Notes: generated from the sequence alone by a model not told the origin. Positions 33,511 to 41,996 are shown, counted from the stretch's first letter. The stretch: 64,000 bases of DNA from Streptomyces bacillaris (GCF_003268675.1 NZ_CP029378.1:5518001-5582000); one strand, 5' to 3'. Translations and numbers: made by a program.

Positions 33511-34160
33511 ACGGCAGTCGCGGCGGCAGGGGCCGCAGGATCGTCCTCTGGCGGCACGGCCAGACCGCGTGGAACCTGGAGCGCCGATTCCAGGGCACCA
33601 CGGACATCGAGCTGACCGAGGAGGGCGTCGCGCAGGCCCGCCGGGCCGCCCGGCTGCTCGCCTCGCTGAAGCCCGACGCCGTCGTCGCCTCCGATCTCCG
33701 GCGGGCGGCGGCCACGGCCGCCGAGCTGGCGGCGGTCACCGGCCTCACCGTCTCCCACGACGCCGCGCTCCGCGAGACGTACGCGGGCGTCTGGCAGGGG
33801 CTGACGCACGAGGAGATCGTCGGGCGGTACGGCGATGAGTACGCCGCGTGGAAGCGCGGCGAGCCGGTCCGCAGGGGCGGCGGCGAGCTGGAGACCGAGG
33901 TCGCCGACCGGGCCGCCCCGGTCGTCCTGGAGCACGCCGACAAGCTGCCCTCCGACGGCACACTCGTCGTGGTCAGCCACGGCGGCACGATCAGGACGAC
34001 GATCGGCCGGCTGCTGGGCCTGGAGGCGCACCACTGGGAAGGGCTCGGCGGACTCACCAACTGCTGCTGGTCCGTCCTGGGCGAGGGCGCGCGCGGTTGG
34101 CGCCTGCTGGAGCACAACGCCGGCACCCTGCCGGAGCCGGTGCTCGGCGACGACGACTAG
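33507..34160 (+). CDS. Histidine phosphatase family protein, apparent CTG start
   Basis: Phosphoglycerate mutase-like phosphatase of 217 residues. The catalytic RHG motif is in IVLWRHGQTAWN (about 13-24), the second histidine in VVSHGGTIR (about 153-161), and the family EGVAQARRAA segment lies near 41. No ATG, GTG or TTG lies in frame between the rsfS stop region and the RHG motif. The CTG at 33507 overlaps the rsfS stop as CTGA and is preceded at 9 bases by GGAAGG, so CTG is the best start, probably a changed GTGA. Substrate unknown; family members here are sometimes annotated as phosphoglycerate mutases. Confidence 0.85.
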   Translation: MNGSRGGRGRRIVLWRHGQTAWNLERRFQGTTDIELTEEGVAQARRAARLLASLKPDAVVASDLRRAAATAAELAAVTGLTVSHDAALRETYAGVWQGLTHEEIVGRYGDEYAAWKRGEPVRRGGGELETEVADRAAPVVLEHADKLPSDGTLVVVSHGGTIRTTIGRLLGLEAHHWEGLGGLTNCCWSVLGEGARGWRLLEHNAGTLPEPVLGDDD

Positions 34161-34301
34161 GGCCCCCGACCGGGGCCGCCGAGGGTGATGAGGGGGCCAC
34201 GAGGCCCGCCCGACAGCGCCCCCGGGCCCGCCCGACGGGGTCTCCGGACCTGCCCGGCAGCGCCCCCGGGGCCGGATTTCACTTTCCGGCAGGTCACAGG
34301 C

Positions 34302-34307
34302 TAAAGT
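34302..34307 (+). promoter_or_regulatory. Possible -10 box of the first tRNA-Ala gene
   Basis: TAAAGT, about 47 bases before the tRNA; a TTTCAC upstream could serve as -35 but spacing is 19. Confidence 0.4.
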
Positions 34308-34353
34308 TCTTCTTGTTCGCAGCGCGGAAACGCAGGGAAACAGAGCGAACAGC

Positions 34354-34426
34354 GGGGCTATAGCTCAGTTGGTAGAGCGCCTGCATGGCATGCAGGAGGT
34401 CAGGAGTTCAATTCTCCTTAGCTCCA
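34354..34426 (+). tRNA. tRNA-Ala(GGC), copy 1
   Basis: 73-base cloverleaf: acceptor GGGGCTA/TAGCTCC with one G-U pair, D arm GCTC/GAGC, anticodon stem CCTGC/GCAGG with anticodon GGC at 34387-34389, T arm AGGAG/CTCCT with TTCAATT loop, discriminator A. The 3' CCA is not encoded. Identical to the copy at 35186. Confidence 0.97.
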
Positions 34427-34431
34427 CATTC

Positions 34432-34465
34432 GAAGATCCCGTCCCCGTCTGGGGGCGGGATCTTC
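34432..34465 (+). terminator. Terminator after tRNA-Ala copy 1
   Basis: 10-bp stem GAAGATCCCG (34432-34441) with 34456-34465, extended by C/G runs in the loop. No long T-run. Confidence 0.75.
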
Positions 34466-34611
34466 TGCATGGGACCTCCGCCGCACGTGGCCTCCCCGTC
34501 CTCCGCGTGGGGATCTTCCGCGAGGACCTGTGAAGCGGGCTGACCCCCTTGCGGGGTCATGGCAGAATCGGAGCGCCGGAGGGGGCGACGGACCGATCGG
34601 GAGGGAGCGCG

Positions 34612-34800
34612 ATGCCTGCGAGTCGCGAACACGTCCCCGACCTGCCCCTGGTCACCGCCCCGTCCCCCGGCCCCGTAACGTCCGACGACCGATCCCGGCT
34701 CGGCTGTCCGTCCTGTGGTTCGTCCCACGTGGCCCAGGTGCTGGGCGACAACGGAGGGGTCTCCTACGTGTGTACGGCCTGCGGCCACAGCTGGAGCTGA
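34612..34800 (+). CDS. Small zinc-ribbon protein (62 aa)
   Basis: The C-terminal half has two CxxC knuckles, CPSCGSSHVA and CTACGHSW, typical of a zinc ribbon. The N-terminus is Pro/Ser-rich. ATG follows GGGAGGGA. Separated by three bases from the next small cysteine-containing gene, so the pair is an operon. Function unknown. Confidence 0.75.
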   Translation: MPASREHVPDLPLVTAPSPGPVTSDDRSRLGCPSCGSSHVAQVLGDNGGVSYVCTACGHSWS

Positions 34801-34803
34801 CTG

Positions 34804-35037
34804 ATGGGTGCCCACAGGCGTAAGTGCGACTGGTGCGGCAGCGGCACGCCCATTGTCAGGGACATGGACCCGATCAACGCCGAATACCAGTACTGGTGCG
34901 AGGAATGCGCGCGGGCGCTGATCATAAAAGGCGACCCCATCGAGACCTACCGGGAGCTGGAGGGGGAGCCGATCTACGGGCGGCTCCTGGAGGAGCACTG
35001 CACGCTCAAGCGGTTCTACTCCTTCGCGACGGCCTGA
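34804..35037 (+). CDS. Small cysteine-rich protein (77 aa)
   Basis: Contains CDWCGSG near 8-14 and CEECARAL near 32-39, a four-cysteine zinc-binding arrangement, followed by a helical segment (IETYRELEGEPIYGRLLEEH). No family recognised. Located with the zinc-ribbon gene between two identical tRNA genes. Confidence 0.75.
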   Translation: MGAHRRKCDWCGSGTPIVRDMDPINAEYQYWCEECARALIIKGDPIETYRELEGEPIYGRLLEEHCTLKRFYSFATA

Positions 35038-35115
35038 CGCCCCACCCCTCTGACCTGCGGCTGATGGTTCAACGCACGGAATAATTCGGGCATATGTGCA
35101 CGCACCGGAAACGAT

Positions 35116-35144
35116 TTGGTGAAGCACCGGGGGGACCGTGTAAT
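35116..35144 (+). promoter_or_regulatory. Promoter of the second tRNA-Ala gene
   Basis: TTGGTG (35116-35121), 17 bases, TGTAAT (35139-35144), the latter one base from TATAAT. Predicted start about 35 bases before the tRNA. Confidence 0.6.
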
Positions 35145-35185
35145 GTTCTCGATGTCGCCAAGGGGAACCGGGCGGCAGACAGCAA

Positions 35186-35258
35186 GGGGCTATAGCTCAG
35201 TTGGTAGAGCGCCTGCATGGCATGCAGGAGGTCAGGAGTTCAATTCTCCTTAGCTCCA
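35186..35258 (+). tRNA. tRNA-Ala(GGC), copy 2
   Basis: Identical over all 73 bases to copy 1; anticodon GGC at 35219-35221; CCA not encoded. Flanking sequences differ, so the duplication does not extend beyond the tRNA by more than a few bases. Confidence 0.97.
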
Positions 35259-35264
35259 CAGTGA

Positions 35265-35304
35265 AGAAGCGGGCCACCCGATCCGGGTGGCCCGCTTCTT
35301 TTTC
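35265..35304 (+). terminator. Strong terminator after tRNA-Ala copy 2
   Basis: Perfect 15-bp stem (35265-35279 with 35285-35299), 5-base loop, then a T-run. On the other strand it may also end the NuoF-like transcript. Confidence 0.85.
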
Positions 35305-35319
35305 GTGTTGCCGACCGGC

Positions 35320-36897
35320 TCAGCCGCGTCCGCCGCCCAGGGCCCGCCGGTTGACGGCGGGGAGCGCGGGCCGCTGGTCGGCGGCCGACTGCTCGATCCG
35401 GAGCGCCAGCGCCGGGCAGCGCCGTACGGCCCGCTGGGCGCGCCCGCGCAGATGCATCGGAACCGAGGCGTCCGCCAGCGCCGGATAGCCGTCGGGGCCC
35501 AGTCGGATCAGCTCGGGGATCAGGTCCGCGCAGAGGCCGTGGCCCTGGCAGAGCGTCCAGTCCACCGCCAGCTTCTCGCCGCTCGGGATCGACTCCTCCA
35601 GGTCCTGGTAGCCGGAGGCGGGCAGCGGCAGCACACCGGCCGTCTCCCGGCCGCAGCCGCCGTCCAGGACGTGCGCGGCGAGGTCGTCCGTGAACGCGGA
35701 CAGCGTCGACATGAAGAACCGCGCCGAACCGTCCGGATGCTTGCAGGCCCCCCGCCCCTTCACGGCCTGGGTCACCTCGCGCAGGGCCTCCAGCGCGGCC
35801 GGCCCGCCGCCGTTCAGTACGTCGGAGAGCCCGCCCGCCGCGGCGGGAAGCCCCAGCTTGCACGGGCCGCACTGCCCGGCGGTCTCGGCGGCCAGCCAGT
35901 TCGCGATCCGCAGGGACTCGCCGAGCGGGCAGGTCTCCGGCCCGATCGGCAGGATCGCGCCCGCGCCCAGGGCGCCGCCGACGGTGGCCAGGGACTCACG
36001 GGAGATGACCGCGTTGTGGCAGGCGGCCGCGTCGATCCAGTTGCCGTGGTAGCCGCCCGTCAGCACCCCCTGGGGCAGCGGCGGGGCCCCGGCCAGCTGG
36101 AGCACGTACCGCAGCGGCACCCCCGTCGGCACCTCGATGACCATGGGCCGGGCCACGTCGCCGGAGACGGTGAGCAGGACGGTGCCCGGTTCGCTCGGCA
36201 GCCCGGTGTGCCCGTAGCGGCGGGGGCCGATCCGGGCGGCCACGGCGAGCTGGGCGTACGTCTCCGCGTTCGACAGCAGGGTCGGGGCGCCGCCGACCCC
36301 GGTCTCCGCCGCCCGCTCGCGCCGGCCCGGGGGGAGCGCGGGGCCGCCGTTGGCCGCCCGGATCACCGAGGACGCCTCGCCGGAGACCATGCGCTCGGGG
36401 GTGCGGACCACCCGGGCGCGCAGCTGCTGGCCGCGCCGGTCGGAGAGGCCGCGCTCGGCCAGCGCCGCGCGTACGGAGACCTCGGTGGAGTTACGGGTGA
36501 CGGCGACGACCAGCGTGCGCGCGCCGAGCGCCTCGGCGGCCAGCAGGGCCCCGTCCAGGATCAGGTGCGGGGCGCGGTTGAGCAGGACGGTGTCCTTGCG
36601 GCAGGCGGGCTCGCCCTCGCTCCCGTTGATCACGACGACGGGCCGCACCCCGCGCCGGATGGAGGCCTTCGCCACCGCCCGCAGTTTCTTGCCGAAGGGG
36701 AACCCGGCGCCGCCCCGCCCCCGCAGGGATATCGCCTCGGCCAGCTCGGCGAGCCGCTCTCCGGTCACCGGTTCGAGGGGCCCGTGCACCTTCAGGTGCA
36801 TGGCGAGGTCGAGCCGCTCCACCAGGTCGAAACCGGTGGTCAGTTGAGGCAGGCCGACGACGCGGACCTCGGGCACGTCGGGAAGGGGGACGTTCAC
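35320..36897 (-). CDS. NuoF-like flavoprotein fused to a ferredoxin-type domain
   Basis: Protein of 525 residues with the order of complex I 51-kDa subunits: a flavin-site glycine loop LRGRGGAGFPFGKK (about 58-71) and NGSEGEPACRKDTVLL (about 88-103), an SLBB segment (about 240-300), then an iron-sulphur helical bundle. The cluster motif, normally SCGxCxPC, reads TAGQCGPC (about 338-347), so the first cysteine is alanine; the distal Cys is in GACKHPDG. Residues 440-500 add a small ferredoxin with Cys in LCQGHGLC and RRCPALAL. It is not in a nuo operon; it follows a cytochrome b-like membrane protein with a 4-base overlap, which suggests transmembrane electron transfer. Substrate unknown. Confidence 0.82.
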   Translation of the reverse strand: MNVPLPDVPEVRVVGLPQLTTGFDLVERLDLAMHLKVHGPLEPVTGERLAELAEAISLRGRGGAGFPFGKKLRAVAKASIRRGVRPVVVINGSEGEPACRKDTVLLNRAPHLILDGALLAAEALGARTLVVAVTRNSTEVSVRAALAERGLSDRRGQQLRARVVRTPERMVSGEASSVIRAANGGPALPPGRRERAAETGVGGAPTLLSNAETYAQLAVAARIGPRRYGHTGLPSEPGTVLLTVSGDVARPMVIEVPTGVPLRYVLQLAGAPPLPQGVLTGGYHGNWIDAAACHNAVISRESLATVGGALGAGAILPIGPETCPLGESLRIANWLAAETAGQCGPCKLGLPAAAGGLSDVLNGGGPAALEALREVTQAVKGRGACKHPDGSARFFMSTLSAFTDDLAAHVLDGGCGRETAGVLPLPASGYQDLEESIPSGEKLAVDWTLCQGHGLCADLIPELIRLGPDGYPALADASVPMHLRGRAQRAVRRCPALALRIEQSAADQRPALPAVNRRALGGGRG

Positions 36898-38567
36898 GGT
36901 CGATCTCCTGCGGGTGCGTGCCAGGGTTCACCGGCCGCCGGGGGCGCGGAGAACGGTCCGGCGCCGGGGCCGGGCGAGGGTGTGGACCTTGATGTGGGCG
37001 TGGGTGTGGGTATGCCGGTGTGGGGTTCGGGGGCCGGGGCCGCCGCCCGGTAGGGGGAGGGCGCTTCCTCGGCGGGGCCGGCTGTGCCGATCGGAGCGGT
37101 GTCGAAAGAAGGCGTCGCGTGAGCTGTGCCGTAGACCGGTGCGCTATAGGGAGGCGTGGTCTGGGGCGGCGGCTCCGTGTGGAGCGGCGGTGTGTACAGC
37201 GGTGGTTCCTGCGGGGGCGCGTAGGTGTGCTCGGCCCCCTGCGGGCCGTGGTGGGCCTGTGCGGGCGGTGCGGGGGACGGGGCGGGCCACCGGGCACCCT
37301 GGGGGCGTGCGGGGCCGCCCGCCTGCGAGACGGCGCGGTATCCGGCCGAGATCCCGGGTCCGCCCGCAGGGCCGTCGGCGAGCCGGTCGGAGGGGCGCGG
37401 CGGCGGTTCGTACGCCGGGGGCTGGAACCCGTACGACGGCTCCGTCCCGTACCGCACCTCCGTCGGCGCTTCGTGCAGAGGCCGCGGCTCATGGAGAGGC
37501 CGCGTCCCGTGGTGAGGTGACGTCTCGTGCAGCGGCGATGTCCCGTGGAGGGGGCGCGTCTCGTACGGCAGGGGCTGTGTCTCGTCCAGGGGACGCATCT
37601 CGTGCGGTGGCCGGGTCCCGTACGAGCCGGAGAGCGGTACGGGCGGGGGCATCTGCGGAGGCATCGGCGGAGCCGAGAGCGTGCGCGGGCGCACCGGGGT
37701 GCCCCGGACCTCCCCCTCCGGCTCACGCCACCCCACGGGGTCGCCGGGCGGCACCTCGCGCTCCGGGCCGGACCGTACGGGGCCGCGCAGCACCGGGTCC
37801 GGCGCGTCGAAGCCCGCGTCCGGGTCGAGCAGCGCGGTGATCCGGTCGGTGATCCGGCGCTTCGTCGGCCGGGGCAGCAGCCGCAGGCACAGGGCGCCGG
37901 CGACGCCGGTGAGGCAGAGCCCGTACATCACGACGACCCAGGTGGCCGGGGGCCGCCCCGCGTACAGGCCGTGGATCAGCGCGGCGCACCAGGCCGGATA
38001 GGCCAGCGCGTGCAGGGCGCGCCACCGCCCCGCGATCCCGCCCGCCTCCCTGGGGGCGCCCAGCGACTGCCCGAGCCGGGTGGCGGTGGCGGGAGGCTGC
38101 GCGAACGCGCTGCGCAGGGCGCCGGTCGCGGCCGTGACCACCATCAGCAGCCCGGCCAGCGAGCCGAAGCCGATCAGCCCCGCCGTCCCCGTGACACCCA
38201 GACCGAAGGGTATGAGGGCACCGATCAGGGAGACATGGCCGAGGGCGACCTTCACGGTGCCGTGCAGCAGCAGGAAGCCGAGCGCGGCCACGGCGGTGGC
38301 CCGGTGGATGCCCTGGCAGACGATCCGCTGCCGGGTGGAGAGGAACAGCCGGTCCGTGGCCAGCAGGCCCCAGGCGACGGCCGCGCTGAGCGACACCAGC
38401 GACAGGACGCCGGTGGTGAAATCGAGGGTTGCACGCAAGGCGTCGCTCCCCGCGACGGCGAGCAGAGGGATGAATATCAACGCGACGACAGTCAGACCGC
38501 CTTGTACCGGCCGACTCATTCCGGGGCTCATGGAAGGGGATACGCGGATCTTGCGATGAGGGTTCAT
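36894..38567 (-). CDS. Cytochrome b-like / ferric-reductase-like membrane protein with repetitive Pro-rich tail
   Basis: Protein of 557 residues. The first 240 have about six transmembrane helices. Histidine pairs in GIHRATAVAALGFLLLHG and ALHALAYPAWCAALIHG have the 13-15 residue spacing of bis-His haem ligands in ferric-reductase-like proteins. Residues from about 250 are cytoplasmic, disordered and Pro-rich, including a run of PLHE/PLHG-type repeats (about bases 37460-37620). ATG start chosen after GGAG; a longer in-frame start at 38627 is possible. The stop overlaps the NuoF-like gene start, so the two form an operon that may pass electrons from a cytoplasmic donor through haem. Confidence 0.8.
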   Translation of the reverse strand: MNPHRKIRVSPSMSPGMSRPVQGGLTVVALIFIPLLAVAGSDALRATLDFTTGVLSLVSLSAAVAWGLLATDRLFLSTRQRIVCQGIHRATAVAALGFLLLHGTVKVALGHVSLIGALIPFGLGVTGTAGLIGFGSLAGLLMVVTAATGALRSAFAQPPATATRLGQSLGAPREAGGIAGRWRALHALAYPAWCAALIHGLYAGRPPATWVVVMYGLCLTGVAGALCLRLLPRPTKRRITDRITALLDPDAGFDAPDPVLRGPVRSGPEREVPPGDPVGWREPEGEVRGTPVRPRTLSAPPMPPQMPPPVPLSGSYGTRPPHEMRPLDETQPLPYETRPLHGTSPLHETSPHHGTRPLHEPRPLHEAPTEVRYGTEPSYGFQPPAYEPPPRPSDRLADGPAGGPGISAGYRAVSQAGGPARPQGARWPAPSPAPPAQAHHGPQGAEHTYAPPQEPPLYTPPLHTEPPPQTTPPYSAPVYGTAHATPSFDTAPIGTAGPAEEAPSPYRAAAPAPEPHTGIPTPTPTSRSTPSPGPGAGPFSAPPAAGEPWHAPAGDRP

Positions 38568-38848
38568 GGGGGCGACTCCGAATAGTTCGGCAAAGCGGTC
38601 CCGTTGCCGCATGCTAGGGCGCCCCATACCAACCAGTACGGGCTTTGCTCGGTTGCCCCGATAGAAGTCGGTACGCCGAGTAACCTCTCCGTCCCACGCC
38701 TTCAGGGGGCCGCTTTCCCGGCCCTACAGGATGGTTGCCGGGCGGCACAGAGCCCGCTTCCGTGCGCACGGGACCCGTTTTCGCGCGCTATTGGGGAGGG
38801 CGGCGTCCGCCCTCCGGTCGCTCCCCGCTCCCTTCCGGGCACGTGCGG

Positions 38849-38860
38849 TACCCTGACGCC
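38849..38860 (+). promoter_or_regulatory. leuS: Leaderless promoter of the leuS leader
   Basis: TACCCT (38849-38854), six bases, then the ATG of the leader peptide. Same hexamer and spacing as the proA promoter. Confidence 0.65.
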
Positions 38861-38899
38861 ATGCGTGCCGTACGCCTTCTGCTTAGCGAGCCGCGCTGA
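38861..38899 (+). CDS. Leucine-rich leader peptide upstream of leuS (12 aa)
   Basis: Encodes MRAVRLLLSEPR with three successive leucine codons CTT-CTG-CTT at 38876-38884 and TGA at 38897. Expected to be a leaderless transcript. Its stop codon lies inside the 5' arm of a stem (38890-38899 with 38933-38942), immediately followed by an intrinsic terminator. This is the layout of classical translation-coupled attenuation sensing charged tRNA-Leu. Confidence 0.75.
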   Translation: MRAVRLLLSEPR

Positions 38900-38968
38900 A
38901 CAGTCCCGACCGGTGAGAACGCCTGGTCGGTGTCAGCGCGGCGTCCCCTCCTGTGCGAGGGGATTTTT
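38890..38968 (+). promoter_or_regulatory. leuS: leuS attenuator region
   Basis: Outer stem GCCGCGCTGA (38890-38899) pairs with 38933-38942. An inner stem CCGACC (38906-38911) pairs with 38925-38930. Two bases on is a terminator: CCCCTC-N6-GAGGGG (38945-38962) followed by ATTTTT. leuS starts 40 bases later. A clear competing antiterminator pairing is not obvious by eye. Confidence 0.7.
38945..38968 (+). terminator. Intrinsic terminator in the leuS leader
   Basis: 6-bp GC stem with 6-base loop and a five-T run, located between leader peptide and leuS, so it acts on leuS itself rather than on an upstream gene. Confidence 0.75.
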
Positions 38969-39008
38969 CGTTTCCCGGCAGATGACGATCGATGGAGCTT
39001 TGAGGATC

Positions 39009-41882
39009 ATGAGCGAGACGAATTCCGCTGCCGAGACGGCCGCGCCGCACCGCTACACGGCGGCGATGGCCGCCGACATCGAGGCACGCTGGCAGGACTT
39101 CTGGGACGCCGAGGGGACGTACGAGGCGCCGAACCCGACCGGTGACCTGGCGGGCGACCCGGAGCTGGCCGCCAAGCCCAAGAAGTTCATCATGGACATG
39201 TTCCCGTACCCCTCGGGCGCGGGGCTGCACGTCGGCCACCCGCTGGGCTACATCGCCACCGATGTCTACGCCCGCCACCAGCGGATGACCGGCCACAACG
39301 TGCTGCACACCCTGGGCTTCGACGCGTTCGGCCTGCCCGCCGAGCAGTACGCCGTCCAGACCGGCACGCACCCCCGGGTCTCCACCGAGGCCAACATGGA
39401 GAACATGAAGGTCCAGCTGCGCCGGCTGGGCCTGGGCCACGACAAGCGCCGCTCCTTCGCGACGATCGACTCCGACTACTACAAGTGGACGCAGTGGATC
39501 TTCCTGCAGATCTTCAACTCCTGGTACGACACCGAGGCCGACAAGGCCCGCCCGATCGCCGAGCTGGTCGAGCAGTTCGAGAACGGCACCCGTGCCACCC
39601 CCGACGGCCGTGAGTGGAGCGCCCTGAGCGCCGCCGAGCGCGCCGACCTGCTGGGCGAGTACCGCTTGGCGTACGCCTCCGACGCCCCCGTCAACTGGGC
39701 GCCCGGCCTGGGCACCGTGCTGGCCAACGAGGAGGTCACCGCCGACGGCCGCTCCGAGCGCGGCAACTTCCCCGTCTTCAAGGCCAAGCTGCGCCAGTGG
39801 AACATGCGCATCACCGCCTACGCCGACCGGCTGCTGAACGACCTGGACGGGCTGGACTGGCCCGACGCCATCAAGCTGCAGCAGCGCAACTGGATCGGCC
39901 GCTCCGAGGGCGCCCGGGTCGAGTTCCCGGTCGACGGCGCGGGCGGCATCACCGTCTTCACCACCCGCCAGGACACCCTGTTCGGCGCCACGTACATGGT
40001 GCTGGCCCCCGAGCACGACATGGTCGAGCGGATCATTCCGGCCGCCTGGCCCGAGGGCACCCACCCGGTGTGGACCGGCGGCCACGCGACCCCGGCCGAG
40101 GCCGTCACCGCGTACCGCAAGCAGGCCGCCGCCAAGTCCGACGTCGAGCGGCAGGCCGAGGCCAAGGACAAGACCGGTGTCTTCACCGGCGCGTACGCCA
40201 CCAACCCCGTCAGCGGCGAGAAGGTCCCCGTCTTCATCGCGGACTACGTCCTGATGGGGTACGGCACCGGCGCGATCATGGCGGTACCGGCGCACGACGC
40301 GCGCGACTTCGCCTTCGCGCGCGCCTTCGAGCTGCCGATGCGCTGTGTCGTCCAGCCGTCCGACGACCGCGGCACCGACCCCGCCACCTGGGACGACGCC
40401 TTCAGCTCGTACGACGCGAAGCTGGTCAACTCCGCCAACGACGAGATCTCGCTGGACGGCCTGGGCGTCGTCGAGGCCAAGGCTCGGATCACCGAGTGGC
40501 TGCGGGAGCACGGCGTCGGCGAGGGCACCGTCAACTTCCGGCTGCGCGACTGGCTGTTCAGCCGCCAGCGCTACTGGGGCGAGCCCTTCCCGATCGTGTA
40601 CGACGAGGACGGCATCGCCCACCCGCTGCCCGAGTCGATGCTGCCCCTGGAGCTGCCGGAGGTCGAGGACTACTCGCCGCGCACCTTCGACCCGGAGGAC
40701 GCCTCCGCCCAGCCCGAGACCCCGCTGTCGCGCAACGCCGACTGGGTGAACGTGACGCTGGACCTGGGCGACGGCTCCGGTCCGAAGAAGTACCGCCGCG
40801 AGACCAACACCATGCCCAACTGGGCCGGTTCCTGCTGGTACGAGCTGCGCTACCTGGACCCGAACAACGACCGGCAGCTGGTCGACCCGGAGATCGAGCA
40901 GTACTGGATGGGCCCGCGCGAGGGGCAGCCCACGGGCGGCGTCGACCTGTACGTCGGCGGTGCCGAGCACGCCGTACTGCACCTGCTGTACGCCCGTTTC
41001 TGGTCGAAGGTGCTGTACGACCTGGGCCACATCTCCTCGGCCGAGCCGTTCCACAAGCTCTACAACCAGGGCATGATCCAGGCCTTCGTCTACCGCGACA
41101 GCCGGGGCATCGCCGTCCCCGCCGCCGAGGTGGAGGAGCGCGACGGCGCGTTCTACTACCAGGGCGAGAAGGTCAGCCGCGTCCTGGGCAAGATGGGCAA
41201 GTCCCTGAAGAACGCGGTCACGCCGGACGAGATCTGCGCGGAGTACGGCGCCGACACCCTGCGCCTGTACGAGATGGCCATGGGCCCGCTGGACGTGTCG
41301 CGCCCCTGGGACACGCGTGCCGTGGTCGGCCAGTACCGACTGCTGCAGCGGCTGTGGCGCAACGTGGTCGACGAGGAGACCGGCGAGGTCACCGTCGTCG
41401 ACACGGAGCCCGGCGAGGACACCCTGCGCGCCCTGCACAAGGCCATCGACGGGGTCGGCCAGGACATGGCTGCGATGCGGTTCAACACCGCCATCGCCAA
41501 GGTCACCGAGCTGAACAACCACCTGACGAAGGCGGGCGGCCCGCTGCCGCGGTCCGTGGCCGAGCGGCTGGTCCTGCTGATCGCCCCGCTGGCCCCGCAC
41601 ATCGCGGAGGAGCTGTGGCGCCGGCTGGGCCACACCGACTCCGTCGTCCACCAGGACTTCCCGGTGGCGGACCCGGCGTACGTGGTCGACGAGACCGTCA
41701 CCTGTGTCGTCCAGATCAAGGGCAAGGTCCGGGCCCGCCTGGAGATCTCGCCCTCCATCACGGACGAGGAGCTGGAGGCGCTGGCCCTGGCGGACGAGGC
41801 GGTCGTCGCGGCGCTGGGCGGGGCCGGGATCCGCAAGGTGATCGTGCGCGCGCCGAAGCTGGTGAACATCGTTCCCGCGTGA
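39009..41882 (+). CDS. leuS: Leucyl-tRNA synthetase
   Basis: Class I synthetase of 957 residues, normal length. It has the HVGHPLGY HIGH-type motif (about 77-84), a CP1 editing domain (about 250-430), and KMGKSLKNAV, the KMSKS-type loop (about 730). The C-terminal anticodon-binding and LeuS-specific domain ends VNIVPA. ATG preceded by a short GAGG. Expression probably set by the upstream leucine attenuator. Confidence 0.97.
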   Translation: MSETNSAAETAAPHRYTAAMAADIEARWQDFWDAEGTYEAPNPTGDLAGDPELAAKPKKFIMDMFPYPSGAGLHVGHPLGYIATDVYARHQRMTGHNVLHTLGFDAFGLPAEQYAVQTGTHPRVSTEANMENMKVQLRRLGLGHDKRRSFATIDSDYYKWTQWIFLQIFNSWYDTEADKARPIAELVEQFENGTRATPDGREWSALSAAERADLLGEYRLAYASDAPVNWAPGLGTVLANEEVTADGRSERGNFPVFKAKLRQWNMRITAYADRLLNDLDGLDWPDAIKLQQRNWIGRSEGARVEFPVDGAGGITVFTTRQDTLFGATYMVLAPEHDMVERIIPAAWPEGTHPVWTGGHATPAEAVTAYRKQAAAKSDVERQAEAKDKTGVFTGAYATNPVSGEKVPVFIADYVLMGYGTGAIMAVPAHDARDFAFARAFELPMRCVVQPSDDRGTDPATWDDAFSSYDAKLVNSANDEISLDGLGVVEAKARITEWLREHGVGEGTVNFRLRDWLFSRQRYWGEPFPIVYDEDGIAHPLPESMLPLELPEVEDYSPRTFDPEDASAQPETPLSRNADWVNVTLDLGDGSGPKKYRRETNTMPNWAGSCWYELRYLDPNNDRQLVDPEIEQYWMGPREGQPTGGVDLYVGGAEHAVLHLLYARFWSKVLYDLGHISSAEPFHKLYNQGMIQAFVYRDSRGIAVPAAEVEERDGAFYYQGEKVSRVLGKMGKSLKNAVTPDEICAEYGADTLRLYEMAMGPLDVSRPWDTRAVVGQYRLLQRLWRNVVDEETGEVTVVDTEPGEDTLRALHKAIDGVGQDMAAMRFNTAIAKVTELNNHLTKAGGPLPRSVAERLVLLIAPLAPHIAEELWRRLGHTDSVVHQDFPVADPAYVVDETVTCVVQIKGKVRARLEISPSITDEELEALALADEAVVAALGGAGIRKVIVRAPKLVNIVPA

Positions 41883-41996
41883 CGGCCGCCGAGGGCGTGA
41901 CGGTCGCGGCGGCGTGACGGTCGCCCGGACGTCTCGGCCGCAGGGGTCTCACGGCCGCCGTGAGTGGCTCTCCTGCGTGATCAGGGCCATCCCCTA

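Noticed and set aside
34354..35258. Integrated genetic element bounded by tRNA attachment sites
   Set aside because: Both tRNAs are complete and each has its own terminator. No integrase is present, and the enclosed genes look like ordinary core genes.
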